From Rhodoferax sp. (GTDB taxonomy: Bacteria > Pseudomonadota > Gammaproteobacteria > Burkholderiales > Burkholderiaceae_C), in NCBI GenBank assembly GCA_029946045.1, contig JAQSDS010000004.1, forward strand, positions 1 to 9,421: a stretch of DNA of 9,421 nucleotides, in the 5' to 3' direction. How positions within the stretch are numbered: the stretch's first letter is position 1; every line of letters begins with the position of its first letter. A model generated the notes under the pieces. The model saw nothing but the letters and a program-made list of their open reading frames with translations. It did not search any database and had not been told where the DNA came from. Positions 8,559 through 9,421 of the stretch are shown piece after piece. The position numbers were made by a program, and so were the translations under genes.

Positions 8559-9421
8559 ATGACACAAGCCAAAAAAATCACCCTGCATGACATGACCCTG
8601 CGTGACGGCATGCACCCCAAGCGCCATTTGATGACGCTGGAACAAATGAGAAGCATTGCCTGCGGCCTGGATGACGCCGGCATTCCCCTGATTGAAGTCA
8701 CCCATGGTGACGGCCTGGGCGGCTCCTCGGTCAACTACGGCTTTCCAGCCCACACCGACGAAGAATACCTGGGTGCGGTGATTCCGCTGATGAAACAAGC
8801 CAAGATCTCGGCCCTGCTGCTGCCGGGTATCGGTACCGTTGACCACCTGCTGATGGCCAAAGACCTGGGGGTAGCCACCATCCGGGTCGCTACCCACTGT
8901 ACCGAAGCCGATGTGAGTGAACAACACATCACCAAGGCCCGCGCTTTGGGGATGGACACGGTGGGTTTCCTGATGATGGCGCACATGGCCAGCCCCGAGA
9001 AACTGGTAACCCAGGCCAGGCTGATGGAAGGCTACGGTGCCAACTGCATTTATGTGACCGATTCGGCTGGTCACTTGTTGCCTGACGGTGTCAAGTCACG
9101 TCTGAGCGCGGTGCGCGCTGCCTTGAAGCCCGAGACCGAGCTGGGTTTCCATGGCCACCACAACCTGGCCATGGGTGTGGCCAACTCGATTGCCGCCATT
9201 GAAGTCGGCGCTACCCGCATTGACGCGGCTGCCGCTGGCCTGGGTGCTGGCGCTGGTAACACGCCGATGGAGGTGCTGGTGTCGGTGCTGGACCTGATGA
9301 AGGTCCACACGGGTGTGGATGTGTACAAGATCCAGGACGTGGCCGAAGACCTGGTGGTGCCAATCATGGATTTCCCGATTCGCATTGACCGTGATGCGCT
9401 CACCCTGGGTTATGCCGGGGT
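8559..9421 (+). CDS. mhpE: 4-hydroxy-2-oxovalerate aldolase (MhpE/DmpG), cut by right edge
   Basis: Class II pyruvate aldolase that splits 4-hydroxy-2-oxopentanoate (and related 4-hydroxy-2-oxo acids) into pyruvate and acetaldehyde, which passes to the adjacent dehydrogenase. About 287 of roughly 340 residues are present; the frame is open at the window end. The HMGL-like TIM barrel begins [13 protein letters not shown] with Arg15, Asp16 (metal ligand) and His19 (likely catalytic base). The metal-binding His198 and His200 are in [12 protein letters not shown], and [13 protein letters not shown] and [19 protein letters not shown] are family blocks. Numbering is two lower than DmpG, so the Tyr corresponding to DmpG Tyr291 would fall just past the edge. 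AGGAG precedes the ATG by six bases. It forms a pair with the upstream dehydrogenase gene. Relatives acting on longer 4-hydroxy-2-oxo acids (HsaF/BphI types) cannot be excluded. Confidence 0.95.
   Translation, partial: MTQAKKITLHDMTLRDGMHPKRHLMTLEQMRSIACGLDDAGIPLIEVTHGDGLGGSSVNYGFPAHTDEEYLGAVIPLMKQAKISALLLPGIGTVDHLLMAKDLGVATIRVATHCTEADVSEQHITKARALGMDTVGFLMMAHMASPEKLVTQARLMEGYGANCIYVTDSAGHLLPDGVKSRLSAVRAALKPETELGFHGHHNLAMGVANSIAAIEVGATRIDAAAAGLGAGAGNTPMEVLVSVLDLMKVHTGVDVYKIQDVAEDLVVPIMDFPIRIDRDALTLGYAG

Noticed and set aside
7609..8565. Long antisense open frame (318 codons) opposite the acetaldehyde dehydrogenase gene
   Set aside because: It mirrors the sense gene exactly and its His/Gly/Asp/Val-rich translation has no recognisable fold. 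Such frames arise from strong G/C third-position bias.

Overview
The window looks like chromosomal DNA of a betaproteobacterium, most likely Burkholderiales/Comamonadaceae (Polaromonas, Rhodoferax, Variovorax-like). This is inferred from moderately high GC, strong G/C at third codon positions, the TRAP transporter plus IclR regulator style of catabolic operon, and the family types present. No rRNA, tRNA, mobile element or CRISPR was seen, and no gene is visibly broken. Two genes are cut only by the window edges.

Left part (1-2218, minus strand): the N-terminal two thirds of a catalase-peroxidase gene (katG, runs off the left edge), preceded by a 153-bp gap and a gloC-type metallo-beta-lactamase-fold thioesterase (glyoxalase II-like). 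These are stress and detoxification housekeeping genes and probably not part of the system to the right.

Right part (2366-9421): a catabolic locus. An IclR-family regulator (+, TTG start) converges on a metal-type FAD D-2-hydroxyacid dehydrogenase of the D-2-hydroxyglutarate dehydrogenase/GlcD group (-). That dehydrogenase is divergent from a five-gene plus-strand run: TRAP solute receptor (dctP-like), small permease (dctQ-like), large permease (dctM-like), acylating acetaldehyde dehydrogenase (mhpF/dmpF) and 4-hydroxy-2-oxovalerate aldolase (mhpE/dmpG, cut by the right edge). The 145-bp divergent control region (4597-4741) is AT-rich. It holds a strong sigma70-like promoter (TTGACA, 18 bp, TAAAAT) whose -10 lies inside a perfect palindrome, GTCAATTAAAATTGAC, with a further TTGAC half-site at the -35.

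Working model (inference): the TRAP system imports an organic acid, possibly a D-2-hydroxy acid. The FAD enzyme could oxidise the 2-hydroxy group to a 2-oxo acid, and the aldolase and dehydrogenase would split a 4-hydroxy-2-oxo acid into pyruvate plus an aldehyde that is channelled to acyl-CoA. The IclR protein would control both divergent units. No ring-cleavage dioxygenase or hydratase is visible here, so whether this is the lower end of an aromatic meta-cleavage pathway or a stand-alone hydroxy-acid pathway depends on genes beyond 9421.
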